DNA of 64,000 nt from Odobenus rosmarus divergens (taxonomy: Eukaryota; Chordata; Mammalia; Carnivora; Odobenidae): the NCBI RefSeq assembly GCF_000321225.1, contig NW_004450464.1, positions 533,155 to 597,154 of the forward strand, read 5' to 3'. The notes beneath the pieces are model-generated. The model had not been told where the DNA came from. It saw only the letters and a list, made by a program, of their open reading frames with translations, and did not search any database. A program made the position numbers and the translations under genes. Positions 35,301 to 46,507 of this stretch are shown here, one piece after another. Numbering within the stretch: the first letter of the stretch is position 1; the number at the start of each line of letters is the position of its first letter.

Positions 35301-37477
35301 TATAAGACAAAATAGCCTTTAAAGAGACTGTAACAAGAGACAAAGATGGGCATTATATAATGATAAAGGGATCAATCCAACAAGAAGATATAACAGATTT
35401 GTAAAGACCTATGCAGCCAACACTAGAGCACCTAAATACACAAAGCAAATATTAATGGACATAAAGAGAGAAATTAATGGTACTACAATAATAGTACGGG
35501 ACTTTAACACTCCACTTACATCAATGGATAGATCATCCAGACAGAAAATCAAAAAGGAAGAAGTATCTTTGAATGACACATTGGACCAGATGGACATAAC
35601 AGATACATACAGAACAATCCATCTCAGAACAACAGAATATGCACTTTTTAAGTGCCCATGGAACATTCTCCAGAAAAGATCACATATTAGGTCGTAAAAC
35701 AAGCCTCAGTAAATTTAAGAAGACTGAAATCATACCATCTCCTTTTCCTTTCACTGTGGCATGAAACTAGAAATAAATCCAAAGAAAAAAATCTGGAAAC
35801 AAACACAAACATGTGGAGACTAAACAACATGATAGTAAACAACCAATGGGTCAATGAAGCAATCAAAGAAGAAATCAAAAATTACATGGAGACAAATGAA
35901 AATGAAAACAAAACAGCCCAAAATCTCTGGGACATAGAAAAAGCAGTTCTAAGAGGGAAGTATATAGCAATACAGTCCTACTTCAATAAACAAGAAAAAA
36001 CTCAATCTAACTCTAATCCAAAGGAACTAGGAAAAAAAAACAAAGCCCTAGGTAAATAGAAGAATGGAAATAGTTAAGAGAGCAGAAATAAATGAGGTAC
36101 AGACACAAAAGAAAAAAAATCAATGAAACCAAGAGCTAGTTCTTTGGAAAACCAAAACAAACAAATCCTTAGCCAGATTCACTAAAAAAAAGAAAGGAAA
36201 AGAAAAAGAAATGACCCAGATAAATAAAATCAGAAACAAGAGGAAAAGTAACAACTGACACCACAGAAATACAAAGGATTTTAAGAGAATACTATAAAAA
36301 ATTATATGACAACAAACTGGACAACCTAGAAGAAATGGATAAATTCCTAGAAACAACAGTCTTCCAAACTGGACCAGGAAGAAATAGAAAATCTGATCAA
36401 ACTGATTACAAGTTATGAAACTGAATTGGTACTTTAAAAAAAAGAAAAAGAAAAAACTACCAAAAAATAAAAGTCCAGGATGAAATGGATCCACAGGTGA
36501 ATTCTACCAGACATTTAAAGAGAGTTAATGCTTATTCTACTCAAACTATTCCAAAAAAATAGAAGAGGAAGGAGAGCTTCCAAATACATTTTAGAAGGCT
36601 AGCATTATCCTGATACCAAAACCAGAAAGAGAAACCACAAAAAGAGAAAACTACAGGCCAATATCCCTGATAAACATAGATGCCAAAATCTTCAACAAAA
36701 TATTAGCAAACTGCATTATAATACTAGATTAAAAAGATCATTCACCATAATCAGATGTGATTACCCAGATGCAAGATGGTTTAATAGTCACAAAATCAAT
36801 GCCACACACCATATCAAGAAAAGGAAGGATAAAAATCATGTGGTCACTTCACTAGATGCAGAAGAAGCATTTGACAAGATTCAACATCCATTTATAATAA
36901 AAACTCTCAACAAAATGAAGTAAAATTATAACTGAAAAGCACACAGCAAATATCATACTCAGAGATAAAGAGACCTTCCGGGGTGCCTGGTGGCTCAGTC
37001 AGTTATGTGTCCAACTCTTGGTTTCAGCCCAGGTCATGATCTCAGAGTTGTGGTATTGAGCCCCATTTCAGGTTCCATGCTCAGCACAGAGTCTGCTTGA
37101 GATTCTCCTTCTCCCTCACCCTCTGCCCCTCCCTCTGCTTGTGTGCACTTGCACTCTCTCTCTCAAAGAAATAAAAAAAAAGAGAGAGAGAAAGAGAGAA
37201 AGCTTCCTTCTAAGGTCAGAACAAGACAAGGATGTCCACTCTCACCACTTTTATTCAACATAGCACTGGAAGTCCTAGCCTCAGCAATCAGACAAGAAAC
37301 AAGAAGCATCTATACTGATAAAGAAAAGTAACGCTGTCACTGTTTGCAGAGAACATGATACTGTACATAGAAAATCCTAAAGACTCTACCAAAAAACTAC
37401 TGAAACAGATTCAGTAAAGCGGCAGGATACAAAATTAATACCCAGATATTGGTAATGTTTCTATATACTAACAATGA
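35301..37477 (+). mobile_element. LINE-1 ORF2 fragment, sense, both ends missing
   Basis: Begins within the endonuclease region (equivalent to about 56460 in the L1 at 53.9 kb) and ends in the reverse-transcriptase region (equivalent to about 58690). Recognisable pieces: RDFNTPLTSMDRSS at 35455-35697, an AIKEEIKNYMETNENENKT-type segment at 35811-36059, and [20 protein letters not shown] around 37220-37290. Frames are broken throughout. A SINE interrupts it at about 36980-37195. There is no 3' UTR or A-tail: the sequence switches directly to an inverted L1 5' end at about 37478. Confidence 0.92.
36980..37195 (+). mobile_element. Carnivore SINE inside L1 fragment
   Basis: Head ggggtgcctggtggctcagtcag, body of the gatctcagagttgtggtattg type, tail of AAA plus (AG)n. 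The L1 reading stops at gagaccttcc (about 36970-36979) and resumes with gaaagcttccttctaagg (about 37197). The flanking duplication is imperfect. Confidence 0.9.
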
Positions 37478-38540
37478 AGTCACAGAGCATATCCCTCTGC
37501 CCATTTTGCTTGACTTTGTGTTTGTTTCTCTGGATTAGACAAAATGGCTACTGCTCCTAAAGTTGAAGAAGTGGTGTTGTGTGTGTTGTCCCCTATGCAG
37601 ACTGTGTGTGCTTGTTGACCCTTGCTGGCTGGCAGGAGGAGCTGTGGCTGTATTATGCTAGTTACTCTTTTAAACCATGGCTTTTTACAGAAAGAATAGA
37701 GAAAAAAAAATACTAATAAAATAAAAAAGGAAAAAGAAAAAAATGAAATGAAAATAATGGAAGAAAGGAAAACATTTTTAAAAAATAAAAGGAAAAAAGA
37801 ACAAAGAACAGAAAAAAAAGACAAATTTTAAAAAGTAAAAAAATAAAATTTAAAAGAAATAACACACCAGACTTGTTCTCTGTGCCCCAGCATCACAGGG
37901 TGGCTGGTGTGGGTTTGCAAACCCTGGGCTCCCTGAGGTTGCAAGCTCATTGTGAGCCAGATCCTCCTTCAGTCTGGGCTTTTAAGGTGGAGGGGAAAGA
38001 GTATCCTCATAGCTCCTCAGCCCCTTTTCAACCCTGGCTTCTTATCTGTGCCCTAGCAAGACCATGGGTAGTGTGGCCCTATGGACCATGGGCTCATGGA
38101 GGTTGCAAACTCACTGAGATTATGAGACCTCCCTGTTTTGGTGTACAACACCCTGCTTTTTCAGTGGAGTGGGAATGTAAATTGTTTCAATCTCTAGCCC
38201 CTCTGACCTAAGAGCTTTCCCTGCAGCTCCTCAGTGGGGTTCTAGCATTCTCTTTTATATGCTAGTTGCTCTTTTAAACTGTGGCTTTATTTTTTTCTGT
38301 TGCCAAGGGCAGAGGTATCTATTCCTAGTCCCTCAGTACTATCCCTCCCCTCTGCCCTTCCTGGCACTGAGGGTGGGAGTTCCCTTTGTTACCGTGTCTC
38401 CATCTCTCTTGCCCTTCTCTCTGTCTTTGGTGATTCAGTAGCTCTTCAGTCAGCTCTCACTTATTCTTCAGGAGGAATTTTTCCATTCAGGTATAATTTG
38501 GTATGTTCCAAGGAGGATGTTACCATCTTGAACCAGAACC
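37478..38540 (-). mobile_element. LINE-1 5' UTR and ORF1 start, inverted
   Basis: Read on minus: the block starts near 38536 with ttcaagatggtaacatcc, the usual opening of carnivore L1s (compare ttaagatggcagagtag at 53930). It runs through a GC-richer 5' UTR with two tandem units (37872-38210), reaches a T-rich stretch (A-rich on plus, 37680-37865) as seen just upstream of ORF1 in the L1 at 55110-55205, and ends with a segment including aagtcaagcaaaatgggcag that resembles an L1 ORF1 start (about 37490-37520). Assignment is by layout and short motifs, so moderate confidence. Frames 37873-38587 are chance frames. Confidence 0.6.
37872..38210 (-). repeat. Two diverged tandem units (~166-173 bp) in the L1 5' UTR
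   Basis: 37872-38037 and 38038-38210 align as repeats: cttgttctctgtgcccc against cttcttatctgtgccct, then ccctgggctccctgaggttgcaa against ccatgggctcatggaggttgcaa, then a following agtctgggctttt against ccctgctttt segment. A related pair, tatgctagttactcttttaaa (about 37650) and tatgctagttgctcttttaaa (about 38258), lies outside the two units. Confidence 0.7.
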
Positions 38541-38544
38541 CTAG

Positions 38545-38777
38545 CGAAGGAGCTTTCTTTTCTTTTTTTAAAAGACTGATTGATTGATTAAGAGAGAGAG
38601 AGCCCATGAGCAGGTGGAGGGGCAGAGGGAGAGGGAGACAAGCAGACTCCCCACAGGGCGGGGAGCGCCATAAGGGGCTTGATCATGGGGACCATGAGAT
38701 CATGACTTGAGCTGAAATCAGGAGTTGGACACTGAACTGACTGAGCCACCCAGCCACCCCTACCCGAGGAGATTTCT
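38545..38777 (-). mobile_element. Carnivore SINE A, antisense
   Basis: SINE at about 38559-38760. Its target duplication is cgaaggagctttct (38545-38558) and the diverged cgaggagatttct (38765-38777). The second copy became the target for SINE B. Diverged body with a gattgattgatta tail. Confidence 0.88.
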
Positions 38778-38982
38778 TTTTTTTTTTTTTAAGATTTTAT
38801 TTATTTATTTGAGAGAGAGATTGAGAGAACGAGTGGGAGAAGGAACAGAGGGAGAAGCAGACTCCCCGCGGAGCAGGGAGCCCGATGTGGGACTCGATGC
38901 CAGGACCCTGGGATCATGACCTGAGCCGAAGGCAGATGCTTAACTGACTGAGCCACCCAGGCGCCCACCCAAGGAGATTTCT
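38762..38982 (-). mobile_element. Carnivore SINE B, inserted in the flank of SINE A, antisense
   Basis: SINE at 38778-38966 flanked by acccgaggagatttct (38762-38777) and acccaaggagatttct (38967-38982), one mismatch. Close to consensus, hence younger than SINE A. Confidence 0.94.
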
Positions 38983-39545
38983 AGGCCAAGTGTTGAAGGA
39001 GTAGCTTATTTCCTCCTGACTGCTTGCAATAAAATGCAAGAAGAGAAAAATAAATTGAAGGATTTGTTAAGCAATGAGCAAGAAGGAACGAGAATTTAGA
39101 GATCTGAAAATTTTTAGCCTGTTTGCCAGAAAAAAAAGAGAGAAAGCAAGTTCCAAAGAGAATACTCAGAGTGAGACTGACTGCCTATGTTAATAAGGAA
39201 ATTATGTATAAACCATGGACCCAATCAGCCATCTAATAGAAGCTAGGAATAGAGATGGGATTAAACCAGCAAGAATCCTGCCAGCTGGGACTAAAGAGAA
39301 CACAGCTAGATGGGATGGAAGTAGAAAGGCTGCTGGACTTCTTCAGTTCTATAGGCCAAAATGGTAAAGTTTATTTGGTTGTGAACTTGTGCTGTTCTCC
39401 AAGAAAAGGGGAGAATGGCCCTGAACTTGATGCAGATATCATTAGGGCCACCACCTCAGGTCAGCCTGACACTGAAGCCATAAGAGCAGAGTTCCCAGAG
39501 CCTTACGGGGTGCATCCCCTTCCCAGCAGAATACTATAATTTATA
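38983..39545 (+). repeat. Possible ERVL-MaLR internal remnant
   Basis: The stretch gactgactgcctatgttaataaggaaattatg, gggattaaaccagcaag...gccagctgggactaaagagaac and ctgctggacttctt has the look of an ancient retroviral-like internal repeat, from loose memory of MaLR internal sequences. It contains a 94-codon open frame (39255-39539) with no domain I recognise. It could equally be unique sequence. Confidence 0.35.
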
Positions 39546-39550
39546 GCAAT

Positions 39551-40918
39551 ATTGATAAGATATTTTCCTGGCAACAGTGTTCACAATTTATTTTTTCACC
39601 TTTACATAGAACTACAGAAGTAAGACTAAATAAATATTAAATATTACCAAGTGCTTATATCATTACCAATATAAACACTTGGCAGAGAATGAAATTATTT
39701 TGATTATCGATTTATCTTTCTCTTGATTATCGATTTATCTTAATTCTTAAGCATGTGATTTTTGGCTGGGCCCTGTCATTCTCTCTGCCTGCAAATTTTC
39801 ATGAAGACAATAATAGTTAATCTACACACTTCCTAGGGTTCTTGTGAGCAAAATAACTCTGGTAATACTGTAATTTGGAAATGTGAATGATAAAATATAA
39901 GATCTATTATTGCTGGTGTAATTTTAGCAGTTAAAATACATTTGATTATTTGAGTAACAATAGTTACACTTAAATATAGCTGCTTCTCTGCTGGATATGC
40001 AATTAAATTTGTTAGTGTATGAATGTTTTTGCCTTCTTTGTACATTAGTGTTCCTTGTACATCTTAAAATATTTAGAACGGAAAATGCTCTTTAAATTAT
40101 TACCACTAACATAAGAATTTAAGTTCTAAAGGTAAAGGTGTTGTAGCTTTAGCTTTAGGAAAACCTACTTATAATTGTTTGTGTCCCTCCTGCTAATGTC
40201 ACTTAAATGTAAAGAATGATTTTATATTAATCCTGAAACATCGCCTTGATATTTAAAGGGAAAGAAAACATTTTATGAGGTTGCAAATGAGCACTTAAGA
40301 TACTGAAGTGTCTCTCTGATGAAAAAGCAAAATGCTCTTTTGTTTCTTAAAAATGCCAACTTTCCTCTCCAAAGTAACATATGCCAGAGTATCCTACCTA
40401 GATCTGGGTTGAAGAAGCCAGCTTGTAATTCAAATTATCATTGGGTTTTGCTGTGAAGGAATGCCATTTTTTTTTTTTTAACTTAAAAGATAGACCTATT
40501 TAGGAAGTAACTTTCAAAATGTCTGCCTTGGGGATGAGGAAATTATGCTTTGAGGAAAAACAGTAGACAAATCAACAGTTTTTTAAGGGCATTTGTTTAT
40601 TTAATGGGATTATACATTTTGGGGGTCACTGACAGATGCATTTATCCTCTTCAAACAGGTTCCTAATGTGTGAGAACCACAGGAGGCTCAAGTGAGGAGA
40701 TGACACTGAGGCTTCAGGACGTTGAAGAGGGTCTAGGAATCCACATGTATGATGACAGACTGAAGAGTACATTGTTCAAGTGTAGGCTGATATTTATATT
40801 GCTTTGCCAATATATATACTATAATTCATTTGCTGCTTGCCATTACCAATTTGTGGGTACTAAAATTACAACTGCCATCAGTTGAATACCTACATATTAT
40901 TTTTAGAAAAATTTAATT
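39551..40918. other. Mostly unassigned; MIR-like piece and a 23-bp tandem duplication
   Basis: 39785-39870 (aaattttcatgaagacaataatag...cctagggttcttgtgagc) is MIR-like, sense. 39700-39741 holds a tandem duplication. The remainder to 40918 is AT-rich and unrecognised. Confidence 0.45.
39700..39741. repeat. Tandem duplication, 23-base period
   Basis: ttgattatcgatttatctt occurs at 39700-39718 and again at 39723-39741, identical, with a 4-base joiner. Confidence 0.9.
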
Positions 40919-41218
40919 GTACTGAGGTGGCGCTGATGCCATGGTGGCCTACATAAACCAGACTCTAAGTTCCTAAGTGCCTTCAGTTTACAAAATTGAA
41001 ACCTAAGGACAACTAATCACAAACCGCCAGTGACGCTTTGAGCTATAGCCAATCAATAATTTCCTTACTTTGCTTCTGCCTGTTCTGTGTAAAAGCCTCT
41101 CTCCCAGGTTCCTGTCATGGAGTTCTCTTAACCACTTCCAGTTTGGAGCTGCCTGATTTGAATGGCATTTTGCTCAAATAAGTTATTAAAATTTTTTATA
41201 TGTCTCAGTTTTTCAACA
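40919..41218 (+). mobile_element. Probable solo ERV LTR, sense
   Basis: TGTACTGAGG start and ...TTCAACA end. The interior has gccaatcaataatttccttac, cttctgcctgttctgtgtaaaagcc (TATA-like variant), a ggtttgg-like agtttggagctgcctgattt segment and a late caaataagttattaaa signal region. This is the order of an ERV LTR promoter and polyadenylation region. No target duplication confirmed. Confidence 0.62.
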
Positions 41219-41245
41219 CCACTGTCTAAACCTAATCCAGAAGTT

Positions 41246-41499
41246 AAGAACTGAGAGATTACATGGTGCACCTGGGTGGCTCAGTTGGTTCGGCATCCAA
41301 CTCTTGATTTCTGCTCAGGTCATGATCTCAGAGTCATGGGATTGAGCCAGGGTGCCCAAATTGGGCTCTACACTCAGCGGGGAGTCTGCTGGAGATTCTC
41401 TACTTCTCCCTCTGCCCCCCTCCCAGCCTATATATGCATGTTCTCTCTCTCTCAAAAGAATAAATCTTAAAAAAAAAAAAAAAGAATCGAAAGGTTACA
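41246..41499 (+). mobile_element. Carnivore SINE with diverged target duplication
   Basis: SINE at 41264-41481 flanked by aagaactgagagattaca (41246-41263) and aagaatcgaaaggttaca (41482-41499). Three or four differences in 18 bases suggest an older insertion. Body of the ggtcatgatctcagagtcatggg type with an A-run tail. Confidence 0.92.
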
Positions 41500-41969
41500 A
41501 AGCTTGGGGAAACAGTTGTCTAAACAAATTTGTAAACAAAATATAGTCAGATGAAACAATCCTTCTTGGCATATATTATGAAGGTTACTCACTTCAGTTC
41601 CCAAATCAGTGATATACTTAGTTTTAAAAAGGAAAATAGTTTACACATTCAGTATGTTCACAGCCACATAAAAATGTAAACATAATGCAAATTACATCCA
41701 CAGAGAAAAGGAGAGATTTTTAAAAATCAATAATTATGTTTGGATTTTGAAACCATTCAGCTTTTTTCAGTTCCTTTTAAATTTCCAGTAGCTTACATGA
41801 AAAGTATAAATTCTTCTTACATTTGAAAATAAAAATTAAGCTAAATCACTCTACATAGCAAAAATTGGATCTTTATTTTTTGTGTGTTTTACTTCTTTTA
41901 GCATTCCATAGGTTGCTATAGGAATTAGATTAATGCAATCAAAGCTTCTGGGACTTGAAAGTGTTCAAA
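41500..41969. other. Unassigned non-coding sequence
   Basis: AT-rich, no gene or named repeat. Confidence 0.4.
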
Positions 41970-42150
41970 ATTTACTGATTCAACAATATCATTTATTGAG
42001 CAACAAATATAGCCATCATTTTAAAGCACTTGAGATAAACTAAAGAATAAAACAACCGCGGTTCATAGGTTTGCAGAACTTAGTCTAAAAGGATTATGGA
42101 CATTACAATAAGCAACACAATCAAGTAAAACCTAAAACTAAAGGAAAATA
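41970..42150 (-). repeat. L2 3' end, antisense
   Basis: The caacaatatcatttattgagcaac segment, a following attttaaagcacttgagataaac...aataaaacaacc segment and a cataggtttgcagaacttagtc segment resemble the reverse complement of the L2 terminus. Confidence 0.65.
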
Positions 42151-44694
42151 ATGAGTTATAATAAATAGGACAAAGATTTTTAATGTATAAAGAGCTCATA
42201 AAAGCTGATAACAAAAGCACAAAAACTTAAAACTTGTCAGAGTCAGGAATAGACAAAAATGTGAATAATGAACCTGGGGAGAAGGCCAATGTTCAACTCA
42301 TTCTTATGTAAATACAACAAAGGGCACCTCTCTCAATACCTCTTTCTCTGTTGGCCAAGATAAGGTTGGTAAGGAGAAGTTCATTGTGGCTCACACAAAC
42401 TTTCTGTAATTCACTATAACTTTTTTTTTTAATATTACAAAGGTCACTACAATATGGACAAAGTTTTTCTTAAAAATAAGTATGAAAGTAGTAAAATTCA
42501 AACCAATATTAATAGCAAAGGCATTTAATAAGGAATTATCTACAGATGTGTAAAAAAGGTATAAAAAATATTAGTATATTCCTTCCCTATGTAGTTTTAT
42601 ATACAGTTCTCCACGGTTTCCTGAGACATTGATCTGTGGAGAAAAGGAAAGAAGAGGTGAAGGAACAGGTTGAAGGACAGGGCATAAGGATTGTTGGAGC
42701 AAAGCATTTATTCTCTAACCTCTGGCATCCAAAATGGGGTTTTTTGGTGTGTATCAGGAAAGTTCTTAAATTGCCAGGCTTTGTGAAGAAAAACATATTT
42801 TTCTGAATTCCTAAGGACCTATCAAAAGACAGGCTTCAGGGAAAACGAACTATGGAGATTTTCCCACTAGAGAAGACCTCTCCTCTGTCCCTGATCTAGG
42901 ACATGAGGCAGCAGGAGACATGAGGGGCTCCAGAATGATGATGGTCACATCATGTGGTCCTCAGGTAGCCCTCAGCCTCTCCCTGTTTTCTGTGAGGTGA
43001 TGCAGAGTTGCTAGCACGCAAAGTCTGGAAGCCAGCAAAATAGGCGGATGGCTGGGACTTGGGTTCCAAAAACAGGTACCAGCTCTTCACTCCAAAATGC
43101 CAGTGAGACCCCATCATGCTTTAGTTGTCGCCAGTCAGGACCGAGGCCAAACCAAGGACCCAAAGGTACCAGATCTATCTGAAGAGTTCTTTCCCACTTT
43201 GATAAAGAAACAGTAAACCCTGATTGTGAAGTCCTATGCCAGTCGGAAGCCTCTTAAAATTGACACTCATGACTGAAGATTTAATTTTATTCCCAGAGAG
43301 CAGGTAACGCATTTCACGTTTTGTGTCTTAGGCCACTCCCACCACTGGTTTTGGTCTTATTCTTGATTACAGTTGAATTCATTACAGTTAGGACTATTAT
43401 GGATTGTATCTTCACCTAGTGAGTTCTTTTTATTTAAGGCTCTGGTACATAGGTTTCCTTTTTTTTTTTTTTTTTTAACAATAGTATCAATGAATAAATT
43501 GTTTTATAATAGAATTTAAACCTCCTCACCCAGTTATTTTATGTCACTATTGACTGAGGCATGGAATTGTTAAAACCTGATTCGGGATGCAACTTTTCCT
43601 GTCACAGCAAGACCAGGATTCAGACACTTCACATTACCTCCTCTGACAAAGGTGTTAGAAATACTTAATTGTATTTAAATGCCAGGACTTTAGTATATGA
43701 TGCTACATGACTCTTTAATCATGAATGTTTATGATGCTGGTAAAGAACAATAACCCACTTCTGTATTTGACTTCACAAGTTCATGACTCAATAGGATATA
43801 CCAAACCAGTGTGCTTCTATATAAATAATTATAGTGTATCCTACTCAGTACTTGACTTATTAAAATTCACCCCAAGTTGCAATATCATGAATTGATCAAA
43901 CCTTAAAATTCAGTGTAACGATGGTAGAAAATCCATTTTAACTTCTTCTATATCAACATTGATAGAGAAAATATTTCTTACATTACTAAGTACTCTATTT
44001 TCATCCTGGTTCACAGGTTCTCTGTTTTCATGGATTTTCATTATTGGTCTATATCTTGCTTAGTTTACAGTATTTGTATACAAAGGAACAAATGAACACT
44101 GGCAAAATATGAGATCTGATAAATATTGGAGTTACTAGATATAGAATTTCATCTACCCAGAAAGTAAACTAAAGATATATCTTTAAAAGATGAATTTTCT
44201 CCATTTTAGGAAAGATGTGGACAGTAGATTCTGTTCTACCATAGATTAATACCTAGTGACTACAGAGCCCTTAGCCTTCTGTCTTGAAGGATGGACCTCA
44301 TCTTCTCAAATGCAGGCTTTGATTAAAAGGAAGATAAATGAAAACTATTTTCTTGGTTCTTTCCTGCCCATTTCTGAACTGACATACCCATTTAAATTCC
44401 ATTTATTTCTCTTTCTTAAGTTCTCATACTTCCCATCCCCACAACATATTGTCACCTTTCTTTTAGTCTCTGCGGTAGCTCAGACCCAGTGAAAAGAATG
44501 CACAAGATCATTCTGTTTCAAAACTAATTAGGAAGATAGGGGGCAAAAACTTTCATGGAAGAACAAGCCAGAAAAACTTGGATAAGAGAGAGAGAGAGAT
44601 CTCAGGGGAGTCCTAATTGGGACTAGTTGGGCAGGGTCAAAAATAGCTTGCTCTGTTTTTGCATGTGAGAACTTCTGCATTGGTAGAAGAGCCC
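42151..44694. other. Unassigned, 2.5 kb
   Basis: The longest stretch in which I name no element. 42830-43340 is GC-richer and less simple than its surroundings (ccagtgagaccccatcatgc, gtcgccagtcaggaccgagg), but no frame, splice pattern or repeat match supports an exon. A long T-run at 43459-43476 marks a possible degenerate retro-tail. Confidence 0.4.
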
Positions 44695-44850
44695 AGAGAC
44701 TTTGAGTCAAGATTCATGGCTTTTCATTCCAGCTCTGACACAGCTGTATGTCACTTCCACAGGACTTGTAACCTCTCATTAAAGGAATAATACCTATCTC
44801 ACAGGTTTAGAGGACTATTTCAGATAATTAGTATAATAGGACTTTTTGAA
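44695..44850 (+). repeat. MIR SINE, sense
   Basis: Order of MIR landmarks: gactttgagtcaagattc, ccagctctgacacagctgtatgtcac, taacctctcattaaaggaataatacctatctcacaggtttagaggactatttcagataatt. Confidence 0.88.
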
Positions 44851-44868
44851 AAAGATTATATTATGTTA

Positions 44869-44963
44869 GTTAGAAAGGTAGGGGCTCAGTATTCTTATTA
44901 AATTAGAAAGGTAGGGGCTCAATATTAAGTTAGAAAGGTAGGGGCTCAGTATTCTTATTAAAT
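44869..44963. repeat. Minisatellite, three copies of a 27-33 bp unit
   Basis: Unit gttagaaaggtaggggctca + gtattcttattaaa starts at 44869, 44902 and 44929. The first and third copies are near-identical; the second lacks the cttatta part and has an aatatt variant. Confidence 0.92.
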
Positions 44964-45094
44964 GGTTAATTTACTCAGGTCAGTACTTTTGGAAATAACT
45001 ATGGGCCCTTATTACCATTTTATTCTGGATAAATGTTTTCCAATATGGGTACTTCCTCTCTGGGTTCATGAAAAAAAATGATCATACAGGTCAG

Positions 45095-45235
45095 TTCACT
45101 TAATGTTATTGAGTGCTTACTGTACATCAGGCATTGTGCTAGGAAATTTGAATGTGTTATTTTCCTATGTAATCCTTCCAATAATTTTATAAGGATGTCC
45201 TTTTCTCTACAGAAGAAACAGTGGCCTGAACTAGT
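45095..45235 (-). repeat. MIR SINE, antisense
   Basis: Reverse-complement MIR: ttattgagtgcttactgtacatcaggcattgtgctagg, then gtaatccttccaataattttataaggatg and a worn core. The 105-codon frame 45078-45395 covers this repeat and is not a gene. Confidence 0.82.
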
Positions 45236-45469
45236 AAATCAGGGTAATATTTTTATATATGAAACTATTGTTTATCCCCATATATTTTTTTTGTTCCTCA
45301 TTCATCCATCGTTAGGATATTTTATGAACAATGCCTTAGTCACCACAGAATTTTATAATACTAGTAAAAAAATTTCATTTCTTTCAAAATCATAGTTTGA
45401 GTAACTAATAATAGTAGTTAATTTTGATTTCTTGCTCTATAATATCAAGTTTTTAAAATATCTTACATC

Positions 45470-45680
45470 AGAGGCTCTTGGGTGGCTCAGTTGGTTAAGC
45501 ATCTGACTCTTGCTTTAGGCTCGGGTCAGGATCTCAGGGTTCTGGGATTTAGCTGCATTGGGCTCTGCATTCAGCAAGGAGTCTGCTGGAGATTCTCCTC
45601 TCCCTTTGTCCTCCCCCACCCCCACCCCACCCCTGCTCATGCTCGCTCTCTATCTAAAATAAATCTTTTTTTTTAAAAAC
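45470..45680 (+). mobile_element. Carnivore SINE, diverged
   Basis: Head ctcttgggtggctcagttgg, body of the gatctcagggttctggg type, CT tract with a ccccaccccc patch at about 45614-45632, and an ataaatctttttttt tail. I found no convincing target duplication, which fits an old copy. Confidence 0.88.
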
Positions 45681-45719
45681 TTAAATTATTTCATTTAGGA
45701 GATACATGCTATTATCATA

Positions 45720-45855
45720 CACATTTTTATAAAGCTGTTATCTGTGGTTTTATAAAAACCTTACACAAACCTGAAATAAGGTATCTTTTCCAGGTTACAT
45801 AGAAATTAAGAAGTAGAATGAGGTTTCAAAAATCTAAGCTTTAACCCCAAGGAAA
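45720..45855 (-). repeat. Possible MIR fragment, antisense
   Basis: Faint MIR words (ccaggttacatagaaattaagaagtagaatgaggtttcaaa) only. Confidence 0.4.
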
Positions 45856-46507
45856 GGCCTGAGAGACTGGAGAAGTTCTAATGCCCTGTAATTTTCTGAT
45901 TTTTAGATTAACCCAACTAAAGAGGAGATGATTTAAGAAAGTACAAGTTGGAGGTCCAAAGATCTAGTGCACCTTTGTAATGCAGTTAGACACTGGAGAA
46001 ATTGCAAGAGCCGAGAGTTCCTCTAAGCTCACCATCAAACCAGAGTAGAAGAAATGTTAGCATGGTATGTCTAGATAGATGGCCAAATGTCACTTGTTGA
46101 CCTCATACCATATTCATATGTCTTCAGCATTGCAAGTGAAGTATTACAATTTTTCCTGATCTGTAGAAAACAGAGATGGAGGGTGTTGCAACCCTGTTAA
46201 ATTTCTTAGAGCTCCAGAAGAGCACAAGACCAGCCAAATCTTCATGGGGGGGGAGGGGAGGAAAAGAGGTGGAAGTTGCAGAACTAACCGAGAAAGCTGC
46301 CCAGACCTGAAATGTCCGCACCAGTGACTGTGTGGACAGAAACTGGTAGACAAAGTGGAATAACTACCAAGACAGGTTTTTCATGAAGATTAAGTCTCAG
46401 GGCTCCTGACTTGTAGGAGTTCCTCTAAAGACATGGAATGTATTGAAATTACCTTATTATTTTCAAATACTCTAATTGAAGATTAAATTACAAAAATGTA
46501 CAGATTT
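45856..46507. other. Unassigned non-coding sequence
   Basis: Contains a G-rich run at 46246-46259. No gene or named repeat. Confidence 0.4.

Noticed and set aside
37872..38210. Direct repeats considered as a CRISPR array
   Set aside because: Units of about 170 bases, only two copies, no short repeat-spacer pattern, and the genome is mammalian.
37873..38587. Overlapping plus-strand frames that might be exons
   Set aside because: They fall in tandem repeats of a probable L1 5' UTR read in the wrong direction.
39255..39539. 94-codon open frame, possible small gene
   Set aside because: It lies in a stretch that resembles an ancient retroviral-like repeat, has no recognisable domain, and no promoter or splice signal supports it.
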